DNA of 26,456 nucleotides, taken from assembly GCA_937952445.1 (NCBI GenBank), contig CALGAA010000022.1:1-26456 (forward strand), in the 5' to 3' direction. Shown piece by piece: positions 7,559 through 15,506 of the stretch. The translations under genes were made by a program, and so were the position numbers. The stretch comes from an uncultured Bacteroidota bacterium. GTDB taxonomy: Bacteria; Bacteroidota; Bacteroidia; Chitinophagales; Saprospiraceae. Under the pieces are notes generated by a model that did not search any database, was not told the origin of the DNA, and saw only the letters and a program-made list of their open reading frames with translations. Each line of letters opens with the position of its first letter. Within the stretch, counting starts at the first letter, position 1.

Positions 7559-9378
7559 TCTAACAGCTCTTCCATTTCATCGATGACCCTGTTTATCTTT
7601 TCAATTGTCAATTGGAAGGGACGGTCTTCCGTCATGTCCACCCCGGCATTTTTCAATAAATCGACGGGATAAGCCGAGCCGCCGGAAGACAGAAAATGGA
7701 GATACCGATTTCGAACTTTCTCCCCGCCCTCTTTTATCTGCTCTGCCAATGCCTGCGATGCGGTGAATGAGGTGGCGTATTGAAATACGTAATAGTTGTA
7801 GTAAAAATGAGGGATGTACGACCATTCCTGGCGGATGTAATCATCAACGTGGCATACGCCCAGGTCGTGACCGTAGTAGGTTTTTACCAAATCAAAGTAA
7901 AACTCGCTGAACCGTTCACCGGTCAGAGCTTCACCTTGTTCGGTCAACTGATGGACCAGTAACTCGTACTCGGCGAACTGGGTTTGGCGGAACAAAGTAC
8001 CTTTGGCTCCCTCGAGATAATTCCCGAGAATCGATAACCGTATGCGGGGGTCTTCGATGGTTTCCAACAGGTAATCGTTGAGCAATGCTTCGTTGAGTGT
8101 CGAGGCGACCTCTGCCACAAAAATGGAGTAATCTGCCTTTGCGAAGGGTTGCGTTTTGTTGGACAGATAACTGTGCATGGTATGCCCCAGTTCGTGAGTC
8201 AGAGTGCTGACGTCGTCGTATTTACCGTTGTAATTCATCAGGATGTAGGGATGGGTATCATAGATGGCTCCGTTCGAATAAGCTCCGGAACGTTTGCCAT
8301 CAGTAGGGTACATATCGATCCAGCGATTGCGAAAAGACTCGTCAACCACGTCGATGTATTCCTGACCCAACGGATGGAGGGATTCCAAAATGAGGTGTTG
8401 AGCTTCTTCTACAGAATAGCTCAGGTCTACTTCCTGAACAAGGGGAGCATACAGGTCATAATAGTGAAGCTGATCGAGACCGAGCATTTTTTTCCGTAGG
8501 GAAAGATACCGGTGAAAGGTTGGGAGGTTATGCCGAACATTGGCAATCAAATTGTGGTATACATCCACCGGAATATTATCGTCATCCAGTGCGCTTTCCA
8601 GGGTATTCTCATAATTTCTCACCCGGCTGTAAAACACATCTTTTTTAAGATTACCGTACAACTGCGTTCCGAACGTCCGTTCAAACTCAGATTGTTTCCC
8701 AAAAAACGATTCAAAAACCAGTTGTCGGTCTTCCCGGACGGGAGAGGTCCGGTGCAAGGCAAAATTTGCGTTGTGGAGGGTCACGGAACGACCGTCGGCT
8801 AGTGTGACTGTAGGATATGGAAAATCAGCGTTGGTGAATATGCTGTAAATTGACGATGCATTCCCGGCCATCAGGGAAGCCTGTGCGATCACTTTCTCCA
8901 CCTCGTCCGATCTTTTATGTGCCCGTTGTCGAATCAAATCTTCGAGGTAGAAGTCAAAGTCACGGAGCCGATCATCCGACTTGATGTATTCCCGTATGGT
9001 TGATTCGCTGGCCTGGAGTATTTCCGGTTCGATAAAGGAGGTGGCGGCCCCAATATCTGAATATATCTGGCTGATTTCCTGTTTCATACCCTGATACTTG
9101 CTGATTCGCGTATCCTCATCCGAAGAAAGCGAGGCATAACAGCTCAGCTTTCGCAGATCTTGCTGGAGATCGGTAATGAAAATCAGCGAGTCCGCCAGGG
9201 TTTGGGCGGATTCCATTATTCGGCCTTTGAAGGTATTGATCTCCGGATACCGTGATTTGATTTCATCTCTGGTTTGTTCCCATTCCGACAGGGAATTAAA
9301 AATCGGGGTAAGATCCCATTTATACTTTTCCGGAATGTCTTGCCGGTTTTCGAATGTGATGTTATCTGTTGCGGGCAT
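7552..9378 (-). CDS. pepF: Oligoendopeptidase F, M3B family zinc peptidase
   Basis: The 608-residue product starts at an ATG at 9378 and has the normal PepF length. The N-terminal helical oligopeptidase domain covers roughly residues 110-185. The M3 catalytic domain follows, with the zinc motif HELGH at 395-399 (His395, Glu396, His399) and a third ligand expected in VAEVASTLNE (Glu423). YVFQYATSFTASQALAEQI and a Tyr-rich HFYYNYYVF stretch near the C-terminus are also typical. No signal peptide is present, so it acts in the cytoplasm, trimming short peptides. It lies 209 bp after the alkyltransferase-like gene on the same strand, with its own -7 box at 9471-9478, so it is probably transcribed independently. 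Confidence 0.95.
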   Translation of the reverse strand: MPATDNITFENRQDIPEKYKWDLTPIFNSLSEWEQTRDEIKSRYPEINTFKGRIMESAQTLADSLIFITDLQQDLRKLSCYASLSSDEDTRISKYQGMKQEISQIYSDIGAATSFIEPEILQASESTIREYIKSDDRLRDFDFYLEDLIRQRAHKRSDEVEKVIAQASLMAGNASSIYSIFTNADFPYPTVTLADGRSVTLHNANFALHRTSPVREDRQLVFESFFGKQSEFERTFGTQLYGNLKKDVFYSRVRNYENTLESALDDDNIPVDVYHNLIANVRHNLPTFHRYLSLRKKMLGLDQLHYYDLYAPLVQEVDLSYSVEEAQHLILESLHPLGQEYIDVVDESFRNRWIDMYPTDGKRSGAYSNGAIYDTHPYILMNYNGKYDDVSTLTHELGHTMHSYLSNKTQPFAKADYSIFVAEVASTLNEALLNDYLLETIEDPRIRLSILGNYLEGAKGTLFRQTQFAEYELLVHQLTEQGEALTGERFSEFYFDLVKTYYGHDLGVCHVDDYIRQEWSYIPHFYYNYYVFQYATSFTASQALAEQIKEGGEKVRNRYLHFLSSGGSAYPVDLLKNAGVDMTEDRPFQLTIEKINRVIDEMEELLDG

Positions 9379-9470
9379 AAAGTGATGTCGTTTGTAATTG
9401 ATTTAAAAGGTAAATGCGGTTGTGATGTTCAAAAATGTACTCTTAATTTTTCAATTTGCTGGATACCGTG

Positions 9471-9478
9471 CAAAAGTA
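9471..9478 (-). promoter_or_regulatory. -7 promoter box (TAnnTTTG) of pepF
   Basis: The minus strand reads TACTTTTG, a full match to TAnnTTTG, 92 bases before the pepF ATG. This implies a leader of roughly 85 bases. No clear -33 element was found. Confidence 0.4.
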
Positions 9479-9587
9479 CAAAGGATTTTTGGCCGAATTA
9501 TTTCGAATGCGTAAAAATCAAGACGTTGTTGAATGTCCTCTGGGGAGGTAATTCCCGATGGGACGGACGGATTTGACTGGTATTCTT

Positions 9588-9911
9588 TCACCCGTGGAAA
9601 TCAGGTTTCCACAACTTTTCTTTGAAATGAACCACTTTGTCATTCTCAACTTCGATACCTTCCCGGCGAAGTTCATCGGCCATATAGTCAGGATAGGGAA
9701 ACCGGTTTTTGCCGGTCAATACCCCCGAAGCATTGACGACCCGATGGGCGGGGATGTATCCATATCCCGCATGATGTTGGCGAAGGGCATACCCTACCAT
9801 CCTGGCAGATCCCAGGGTGAGGTAATCGGCTATTATTCCGTAAGTGGTCACCCGGCCGATTGGGATTTCACGGACCACATCATAGACCAACTCGTAGTAG
9901 GATTTCCTCAA
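9588..9911 (-). CDS. Alkyltransferase-like protein (MGMT family, active-site Cys absent)
   Basis: The 107-residue product is the DNA-binding MGMT/Ogt C-terminal domain standing alone. The start is a TTG at 9911: an in-frame stop lies 9 bases upstream, no ATG is available, and AAGG lies just before it. IPIGRVTTYGIIA (Tyr24 in the nucleotide-flipping position), the arginine-finger helix SARMVGYALR (Arg37), and IPAHRVV at 53-59 identify the family. The methyl-acceptor Cys of the PCHRV motif is Ala55, so it cannot accept alkyl groups. Known alkyltransferase-like proteins bind O6-alkylguanine, flip it out and hand the lesion to nucleotide excision repair; uvrB is about 6 kb away. It diverges from the TrpF-like gene with only 39 bp between starts. 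Confidence 0.88.
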   Translation of the reverse strand: MRKSYYELVYDVVREIPIGRVTTYGIIADYLTLGSARMVGYALRQHHAGYGYIPAHRVVNASGVLTGKNRFPYPDYMADELRREGIEVENDKVVHFKEKLWKPDFHG

Positions 9912-9918
9912 TTTGCCT

Positions 9919-9926
9919 TACTTTTG
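9919..9926 (+). promoter_or_regulatory. -7 promoter box (TAnnTTTG) of TrpF-like gene
   Basis: TACTTTTG matches TAnnTTTG and lies 24 bases before the ATG at 9951. Any -33 region would fall inside the start of the divergent alkyltransferase-like gene, so the two promoters must overlap. Confidence 0.45.
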
Positions 9927-9950
9927 TGTTTTAAAAATACGAATATCTAT

Positions 9951-10499
9951 ATGGAATCGCAACCGGTACAGTATTTTGTTTTGGGCATCATGACGTTAAC
10001 GGATGCGCGTTATTTTAGTGCGTTGGGGGTAGAGTACCTGCATTTCGATCTCAATCCCGAATCTCCGTATTCCATTTCTCAGCCGGCCTGGCAGGCGATT
10101 ATCGAATGGGTCGAAGGCTCGGACATAGTCTGTTCATTTGATCATCTTTTTGATCGGGATGCGATCCGTCAAATTGTCGAAAATCCGATGGTGACCGGAG
10201 TTATGAGCCATTATCCTGATCTTCTGGATCATGTCAGTCAGATCAACCCCGGTCTAAAGCTTTTCCAGCAGGTTGATTCGCCGGAAGAGGTGGATAAACA
10301 ACTTTCTCTGACCGGGGTCATCTGTCCGGTTCAAACGGCTTATCTACCCCACGGATTTTTATTGTGCAATGGACCTCTGGAGGCACAGGGTGCAGTGCAA
10401 AACGGAGTGACCCGGATTGCGATTCATCCAGGAAGCGAAGACGAAGTAGGGATCAAGGATTATGAAGCCTGGGATCGATTGCTCTACCAGGAGTTTTAA
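9951..10499 (+). CDS. Divergent TrpF-like barrel protein, probably not an isomerase
   Basis: I start at the ATG at 9951 (182 residues), behind a -7 box at 9919-9926; a longer frame reaching 9558 would overlap the opposite-strand alkyltransferase-like gene completely and lacks a start of comparable quality. The N-terminus GIMTLTDARYFSALGVEYLHF followed by LNPESPYSIS resembles phosphoribosylanthranilate isomerase (GITxxEDAxxAxxxGADxxGF, then SPRYIS). The later segments TGVMSHYPDLLDHV and GLKLFQQVDSPEEV follow the same barrel order. The catalytic Cys of the KICG motif is absent (FVLG), no LLLD-type catalytic Asp is visible, and the glycine-rich phosphate loop is poor. At 182 residues it is also shorter than usual (about 200-210). 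No other trp genes are nearby. I infer a barrel protein with a changed or lost function. Confidence 0.65.
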   Translation: MESQPVQYFVLGIMTLTDARYFSALGVEYLHFDLNPESPYSISQPAWQAIIEWVEGSDIVCSFDHLFDRDAIRQIVENPMVTGVMSHYPDLLDHVSQINPGLKLFQQVDSPEEVDKQLSLTGVICPVQTAYLPHGFLLCNGPLEAQGAVQNGVTRIAIHPGSEDEVGIKDYEAWDRLLYQEF

Positions 10500-10891
10500 G
10501 GACGAAGACACAAACCGAATTTGATTTGGGTTTGAGTTGGATTGTCAGATTTCTTTCACCTCAACACGATCTATTGTAAATCCCTGCTTTCCTCTCTGCT
10601 ATAAATGGAAAATTTACCCAAAACGCCAGAACCTGCCCCGGCCATGGTGGCAGGTAGTATGACCGACTTCTGTTGGAGGAAATGACCACTGCGCCATACG
10701 AGTGCTTAAATAGATTTAATATTATCCCTTTTTAAGATCTACCTTTCATCGGTCAATTCGATTGGCCCCGCTAAAATTGGCCCGTAAAATTGTCATTGGA
10801 GAAACACCACTAAATCATTCATCTTCATGAATTATTATTGTATCTTGGTAGATTATGAATTAAATCATTTTTATCGTAAAATAATTATGTT
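10500..10891. other. Intergenic region before aldehyde dehydrogenase, no gene seen
   Basis: This 392-bp spacer has no credible open frame. It contains a 7-bp perfect inverted repeat, ACCTGCC at 10630-10636 and GGCAGGT at 10648-10654, without a following T-run. TAAATCATT occurs twice, at 10811-10819 and 10861-10869. The last 100 bases before the dehydrogenase are strongly A+T-rich; TATCTTGG at 10841-10848 is a one-mismatch -7 box. Any regulator site is unproven. Confidence 0.45.
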
Positions 10892-12349
10892 ATGAAAGCA
10901 TATACAGATTTGCATAAAAGTTACATTAACGGGGAATGGAGGGATGGAAACGGAAAACAATCGATAGATATGATCAATCCATTCACCGATGAAACCATAT
11001 TTACCTTTCAAACAGTGAGCGAATCGGATATTGATGAGGCTTACGAAGCAGCTCTGAAAGCACAAAAAGAATGGGCCAAAACCACCCCTTCTCAAAAGAG
11101 AAATGTATTCGATAAAGCCATCCGCATCATGGAGGATCGCAAGGAGGAATTGACCGGTTGGATGACCCGGGAGTCGGGAAGTACTTTGTTAAAGGCAGCG
11201 ACAGAATGGGATATTACTTTCGAAGCGATGCGTGTTGCGGCAGCGTATCCTTATAATATGAAGGGTGAGATTTATCCTTCGCTGGTTCCAGGTAAGGAGA
11301 GCCGGATGTATCGTAACCCACGTGGTGTCATTACGGTTATCACTCCCTGGAATTTTCCGATGAACCTCTCCATGCGATCCATTGCTCCTGCCCTGGCTAC
11401 TGGGAATGGCGTATTGGTCAAACCGGCGGAGGACACACCGGTAACGGGTGGTACGATCATCGCCAAAATTTTTGAAGAGGCCGGTCTCCCCAAAGGTTTG
11501 CTCAATGTGGTCCTGGGCAAAGGATCCGATATCGGAGATTATGTGGTCGAGCACCCGGTTCCCGATTTGATTTCATTCACCGGTTCTACCCCGGTGGGCA
11601 AGGGCATTGCGGTCAGGGCCGGGGAACGGATGAAAGACGTAAGCCTTGAACTGGGCGGTAACAATGTATTTATTGCATTGGATGATATCGATGTGGATAA
11701 AGCAGTAGATGCAGCCATTTTCGGGACTTTTATGCACCAGGGACAGATTTGTATGGCCATCAACCGGATTATGGTGGATGAAGCGGTTGTTGATGCTTTT
11801 ACGCAAAAGTTTGCAGAAAGGGCAGCCCTTCTGAAGGCAGGTGATCCAACTGATCCCAATACCGTTATTGGTCCGATCATCAACAGCCGACAGAAAGAGA
11901 AGATCAATAATATGTTGGACGAGGCCATTGCTGCAGGAGCGAAGTTGCTGACAGAACGTAAAACAGTAGGGAATGTCATTCACCCGGTTGTATTGAGTAA
12001 TGTGACCAACGATATGCCCATTGCCCGCAATGAGATTTTTGGCCCTGCCACATCCATTATCGTTTTCAACGGAGATGACGAAGCCATTCACCTGGCCAAT
12101 GATACGGAGCAGGGATTGAGCGGAGCCGTCTATTCCGGAAATGCAGAACGGGCTCTGAAAGTAGCACGCAGCATCAAAACGGGAATGATCCATATTAACG
12201 ACCAGCCGGTTAACGATGATGCGAACGCTGTATTTGGCGCCGAAAAGCAATCAGGGGTGGGTCGGTTCAACGGTGATTTCGTGATGAATAAATTCACCAC
12301 TACACAATGGGTGACCGTCCAGCACGAAGAACGGCAATATCCGTTTTGA
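10892..12349 (+). CDS. NAD(P)-dependent aldehyde dehydrogenase
   Basis: The 485-residue product starts at an ATG at 10892 and has the full length of the aldehyde dehydrogenase superfamily. Visible residues: TPWNFPMN with Asn154, the cofactor Lys177 in LVKPAE, the FTGSTPVG nucleotide loop (229-236), general-base Glu253 in ELGGNN and catalytic Cys287 in GQICMA. The C-terminus ends INDQPVNDDANAVFGAEK through to ERQYPF, close to the Bacillus YfmT / vanillin- and benzaldehyde-dehydrogenase branch. It therefore oxidises an aldehyde, perhaps aromatic, to the acid in the cytoplasm; the exact substrate cannot be read from sequence. It stands alone between a 392-bp spacer and a convergent neighbour, rsmA. 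Confidence 0.93.
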   Translation: MKAYTDLHKSYINGEWRDGNGKQSIDMINPFTDETIFTFQTVSESDIDEAYEAALKAQKEWAKTTPSQKRNVFDKAIRIMEDRKEELTGWMTRESGSTLLKAATEWDITFEAMRVAAAYPYNMKGEIYPSLVPGKESRMYRNPRGVITVITPWNFPMNLSMRSIAPALATGNGVLVKPAEDTPVTGGTIIAKIFEEAGLPKGLLNVVLGKGSDIGDYVVEHPVPDLISFTGSTPVGKGIAVRAGERMKDVSLELGGNNVFIALDDIDVDKAVDAAIFGTFMHQGQICMAINRIMVDEAVVDAFTQKFAERAALLKAGDPTDPNTVIGPIINSRQKEKINNMLDEAIAAGAKLLTERKTVGNVIHPVVLSNVTNDMPIARNEIFGPATSIIVFNGDDEAIHLANDTEQGLSGAVYSGNAERALKVARSIKTGMIHINDQPVNDDANAVFGAEKQSGVGRFNGDFVMNKFTTTQWVTVQHEERQYPF

Positions 12350-12639
12350 CATATGTTTTTGGTTTAGAAAAAAATTTACCGTTCGCAGACTCATAAAGTC
12401 ATAGGACGAACGTAAAGCAGAAGAAAAAACCCCCTGGCAGTGTCAAGTATTCAGGTCCTGACAAGCCCTGGATGGCAAATGGTTTGAATGTAATCTCGCG
12501 TCTTTCTGGCTGCCGCATCCACTCCGCAAAATCTTCTGCGCTTCATTTGAAAATTATCACCAGAAATTGAGTGTGAGACTCTCTTTTTATGATCAAATTC
12601 TACCCCAATCCCCACGTCCACAACTGACTCCTGATTGTG
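12350..12639. other. Convergent spacer between aldehyde dehydrogenase and rsmA
   Basis: No gene is visible. GAGT/ACTC at 12569-12581 followed by CTCTTTTT is a very weak terminator-like structure for the plus strand. No other structure stands out. Confidence 0.4.
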
Positions 12640-13404
12640 CTATAATTCCTCAATCTTTCTAATCAACTCCACGAATACATCCATCGGTATTTGTTCAGCC
12701 CGCAGGTCAGCCAGGTCCATATGTTTCAATACTTCAATCTCCGTGGGATCGTTCAAATTATTGCTGATTTTCTTTCTGCGGTGGGCAAAAGCCTTACGGA
12801 GGTTTTTTTCAAGCACACGAACGGGTAGGTCGGGAAACGAAGGTTTTTTGATAAACATGACCACAGCGGATTGAACCCTGGGAGGCGGAGAAAAGTCCCC
12901 GGGTTTGACTTTATACACGATTTTACAATCGTAAAACAACTGGGTCAGAATCGACAACGAGCCGTAATCTTTGGTATTCATCGAACCGGTGATCCGCCTG
13001 GCCATTTCCAATTGAAACATTCCGATGGAAAATGGTATTAAATTATGGTGGTGGATCATATGCAAGACGATTTGAGACGATATATTGTACGGGTAGTTTC
13101 CCACCAACGTGAATTTTTGCCCCTCAAAAATCGTTTTTAAATTCAGGCGTAGAAAATCTTCGCGGATCAACTGCTGGTCGTCCAGAATTCCTTCTTTTAG
13201 CAGGTATTCGATCATGTCGCGATCCAGTTCGACCGCCTTAAAACGTTGGGCAACCTGAAGTAAATCCCGGGTAAGAATCCCTTTGCCCGGACCTACTTCC
13301 AACACGCGGTGGTGAGCCTGATGGGTCTCGATCAGATGGGCAATATTTCGGGTTAAATGAGTGTTTTTGAGAAAGTGCTGTCCAAAAGATTTCTTTGCCT
13401 TCAT
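12640..13404 (-). CDS. rsmA: 16S rRNA (adenine1518/1519-N6)-dimethyltransferase
   Basis: The 254-residue protein starts at an ATG at 13404 with the family's KKSFGQHFL opening. It has the SAM-binding loop LEVGPGKGILT (35-45), the acidic ribose-binding ELDRDM (59-64) and the catalytic NYPY (103-106), the accepted Bacteroidota form of the NLPY motif. The C-terminal PGDFSPPPRVQSAVV and the FAHRRKKISNNL stretch are also diagnostic. It methylates two adjacent adenines near the 3' end of 16S rRNA during small-subunit assembly. In E. coli this gene (ksgA) lies in one operon with pdxA; here the two are still adjacent but divergent, 77 bp apart. Confidence 0.96.
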   Translation of the reverse strand: MKAKKSFGQHFLKNTHLTRNIAHLIETHQAHHRVLEVGPGKGILTRDLLQVAQRFKAVELDRDMIEYLLKEGILDDQQLIREDFLRLNLKTIFEGQKFTLVGNYPYNISSQIVLHMIHHHNLIPFSIGMFQLEMARRITGSMNTKDYGSLSILTQLFYDCKIVYKVKPGDFSPPPRVQSAVVMFIKKPSFPDLPVRVLEKNLRKAFAHRRKKISNNLNDPTEIEVLKHMDLADLRAEQIPMDVFVELIRKIEEL

Positions 13405-13436
13405 ATATTATTTAGGATGCATCAACCGCTTTTTGT

Positions 13437-13444
13437 TAACTTTG
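13437..13444 (+). promoter_or_regulatory. -7 promoter box (TAnnTTTG) of pdxA-lspA
   Basis: TAACTTTG matches TAnnTTTG and lies 37 bases before the pdxA ATG. It sits in the 77-bp gap between divergent rsmA and pdxA. Confidence 0.45.
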
Positions 13445-13481
13445 TACCGCTAAAAAGATCGGTCTAAAGTAATACTAAAAT

Positions 13482-14561
13482 ATGTACAAGCCTAAAATAG
13501 GAATCACTGTAGGAGATGTCAACGGGATCGGACCGGAAGTCATTATCAAGGTTTTATCCGATGAACGAATACTAAATCAGTGCGTTCCGATTATTTATGG
13601 CTCGTCGAAAGTCATATCTTATCACAAAAATATTGTGGATCCAAGGCACTTTGAATATAACAATATCTCTGCGGTAGGTTATGCCAAAGAGGACGCCGTT
13701 AATATATACAATGTGTGGTCAGAAAGCGTCAACATAACTTTGGGTGAAATAACGAGCGAAGGGGGGAAATACGCCGCCTTATCGTTGGAAAGGGCTGTAC
13801 AGGATATCAAGGAAGGGGAACTCGATGCTATAGTTACTGCACCGATCAATAAACAGGCGATGGCGAAAGTCAACTTTGGCTTTCCAGGGCATACGGAATA
13901 CATTTCCAGATTTTTTGAAGGCCACCAGTCCTTAATGTGTATGGTTAATGAAAATCTGCGCGTCGGCCTGGTAACCAATCACGTTTCAATTGGAGAAGTC
14001 AGTGGATTGATTACAAAAGAGCTTGTCAAAAACAAGATCGATGTCTTGCACGATATGCTGGTGAAGGATTTTGGGAAAGAGAAGCCCCTCATTGCGGTGC
14101 TGGGCTTGAATCCTCATGCCGGTGACGGTGGGGTAATCGGGACCGAGGATGATGAGATTATTCGACCTGCCGTCATTGAATTGAAAAAAAGCGGTCGTCT
14201 GGTTTTTGGACCGTTTGCGGCAGATGGATTTTTTGGGAGTGGGGAGTACCGGAAATACGATGGCATCATTGCGATGTACCATGATCAGGGATTAGCTCCG
14301 TTTAAATTGCTGAGTTTTGGAAAGGGGGTAAATTTCACTGCCGGTCTTCCGATCATTCGCACTTCGCCTGACCACGGCACCGGATTTGACATCGTCGGTC
14401 AAAACATTGCAGACCCCCAATCTATGCGGCAGGCGCTGTATCTGGCGATCGATACCATTCGAAACCGCCGGAATTATAAAACGTGGAATGAGAACCCTTT
14501 ACAAAAACAAAACATTCAACAAGGTAGCGATGATTTTGATCCTTCGGAATTTGAAGAATAA
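13482..14561 (+). CDS. pdxA: 4-hydroxythreonine-4-phosphate dehydrogenase
   Basis: The 359-residue product begins at an ATG at 13482 and is slightly longer than E. coli PdxA because of a short polar C-terminal tail (QKQNIQQGSDDFDPSEFEE). IGITVGDVNGIGPEVI opens the protein. PGHTEY (His137) binds substrate. The three metal-binding histidines are His167 (TNHVSI), His212 (NPHAGDGG) and His267 (YHDQGLAPFK), each one position later than in E. coli. It catalyses the NAD-dependent oxidation of 4-phosphohydroxy-threonine in the DXP-dependent vitamin B6 pathway, which implies a PdxJ partner elsewhere. lspA follows after 11 bp, probably in one transcript. Confidence 0.96.
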   Translation: MYKPKIGITVGDVNGIGPEVIIKVLSDERILNQCVPIIYGSSKVISYHKNIVDPRHFEYNNISAVGYAKEDAVNIYNVWSESVNITLGEITSEGGKYAALSLERAVQDIKEGELDAIVTAPINKQAMAKVNFGFPGHTEYISRFFEGHQSLMCMVNENLRVGLVTNHVSIGEVSGLITKELVKNKIDVLHDMLVKDFGKEKPLIAVLGLNPHAGDGGVIGTEDDEIIRPAVIELKKSGRLVFGPFAADGFFGSGEYRKYDGIIAMYHDQGLAPFKLLSFGKGVNFTAGLPIIRTSPDHGTGFDIVGQNIADPQSMRQALYLAIDTIRNRRNYKTWNENPLQKQNIQQGSDDFDPSEFEE

Positions 14562-14572
14562 AACTAAGGAGT

Positions 14573-15259
14573 GTGGATAAACGATTAAAGGTAATTCTCC
14601 TGGTCATGGTTATATTAATCATCGATCAGGCATCCAAAATATACATCAAAACCAACTTTTACTATCACGAAATGGTGCCCATCTTTGGACTGGATTGGGC
14701 TTATTTACATTTTGTGGAAAATAACGGAGCGGCGTTTGGCCTTAGTCTGGGTGGTGAATGGGGAAAATTGGCCTTAACCACTTTTCGGATCATTACGGTA
14801 AGCGTCCTGGCGTACTTTATCAATATGTTGATGAAGCGCAATGAAAACACCGGGATGATAATGGCCCTTTCCCTGGTATTTGCCGGGGCTATCGGAAACA
14901 TAATCGATAGCGTGTTTTATGGGGTTATTTTCTCAGAAAGTGGTTATACGCCGGCGGGCGTAGCTCAATTTATGCCGCCGGAGGGAGGGTATTCCAGCCT
15001 GTTTCATGGGAAGGTGGTCGATATGCTGTACTTTCCAATGATTGATACGCATTGGCCGGAATGGGTTCCTGTTTTGGGCGGTGATTCCTTTCAGTTTTTT
15101 CGCCCGGTTTTCAACGTAGCTGATTCCAGTATTTTTGTCGGGATGGTCATACTTTTGATCTTCTACCGGGATTTCTTTTCGGGTAATATCACCAACCAGG
15201 AGGAAAAAGATGACTCCAGGCAACCAGAAAAAACCGCTGTGGTGGAAACCAATCCATGA
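14573..15259 (+). CDS. lspA: Lipoprotein signal peptidase (signal peptidase II), enlarged form
   Basis: The 228-residue product starts at a GTG at 14573; an in-frame stop at 14552 rules out anything longer, and AAGGAG at 14566-14571 lies almost against the start. Four membrane segments are visible. The LspA motifs are present in order: IIDQASKIYIK (16-26), FVENNGAAFGL (47-57), AGAIGNIIDSVFYG (104-117), then the catalytic Asp pair KVVDMLYFP (Asp150) and FNVADSSI (Asp184). Compared with about 165 residues in E. coli it has an extra loop of about 30 residues before Asp150, about 15 more between the two aspartates, and a charged cytoplasmic tail from about residue 205. It cleaves prolipoproteins at the inner membrane; SusD and possibly the DUF1549/DUF1553 product in this window are lipoprotein candidates. 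Co-transcribed with pdxA. Confidence 0.95.
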   Translation: MDKRLKVILLVMVILIIDQASKIYIKTNFYYHEMVPIFGLDWAYLHFVENNGAAFGLSLGGEWGKLALTTFRIITVSVLAYFINMLMKRNENTGMIMALSLVFAGAIGNIIDSVFYGVIFSESGYTPAGVAQFMPPEGGYSSLFHGKVVDMLYFPMIDTHWPEWVPVLGGDSFQFFRPVFNVADSSIFVGMVILLIFYRDFFSGNITNQEEKDDSRQPEKTAVVETNP

Positions 15260-15297
15260 TACTCCATCAGGAAAATCAAGATAAAAAGTGCGGGTGA

Positions 15298-15315
15298 AAT
15301 AAAATATTTTTTATT
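15298..15315 (+). terminator. Possible A+T-only hairpin after lspA
   Basis: AATAAAA (15298-15304) pairs perfectly with TTTTATT (15309-15315) around TATT. It lies 39 bases after the lspA stop codon. The stem has only A-T pairs, so it is a weak terminator candidate. Confidence 0.25.
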
Positions 15316-15506
15316 GCGGTGCACCAGCCGGTGATATGTAGGACAAGATTATTTTCTGTCATATCGAAGAAGCTAAACCGCGTATAGCCTATGCTACATA
15401 AGGTTTTCGAAGATGGATATGGCGAAAGAGAAACCTTCAGAAGCGTCCTATATTTAGTGACTGGTGTACTAATGATGTTCGCTCTGTCACTGATCTTGGT
15501 CAAAAA

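Noticed and set aside
9558..9950. N-terminal extension of the TrpF-like gene
   Set aside because: It would lie almost entirely over the convincing alkyltransferase-like gene on the other strand, and the TrpF-like similarity begins only after the ATG at 9951.
10630..10654. 7-bp inverted repeat ACCTGCC/GGCAGGT as a terminator of the TrpF-like gene
   Set aside because: It lies 130 bp after the gene and has no T-run on either side.
10621..10660. B12-box-like sequence (GCCAGAACCTGCC) suggesting a cobalamin riboswitch before the aldehyde dehydrogenase
   Set aside because: The rest of the riboswitch core is not recognisable upstream, and the downstream gene is not a cobalamin gene.
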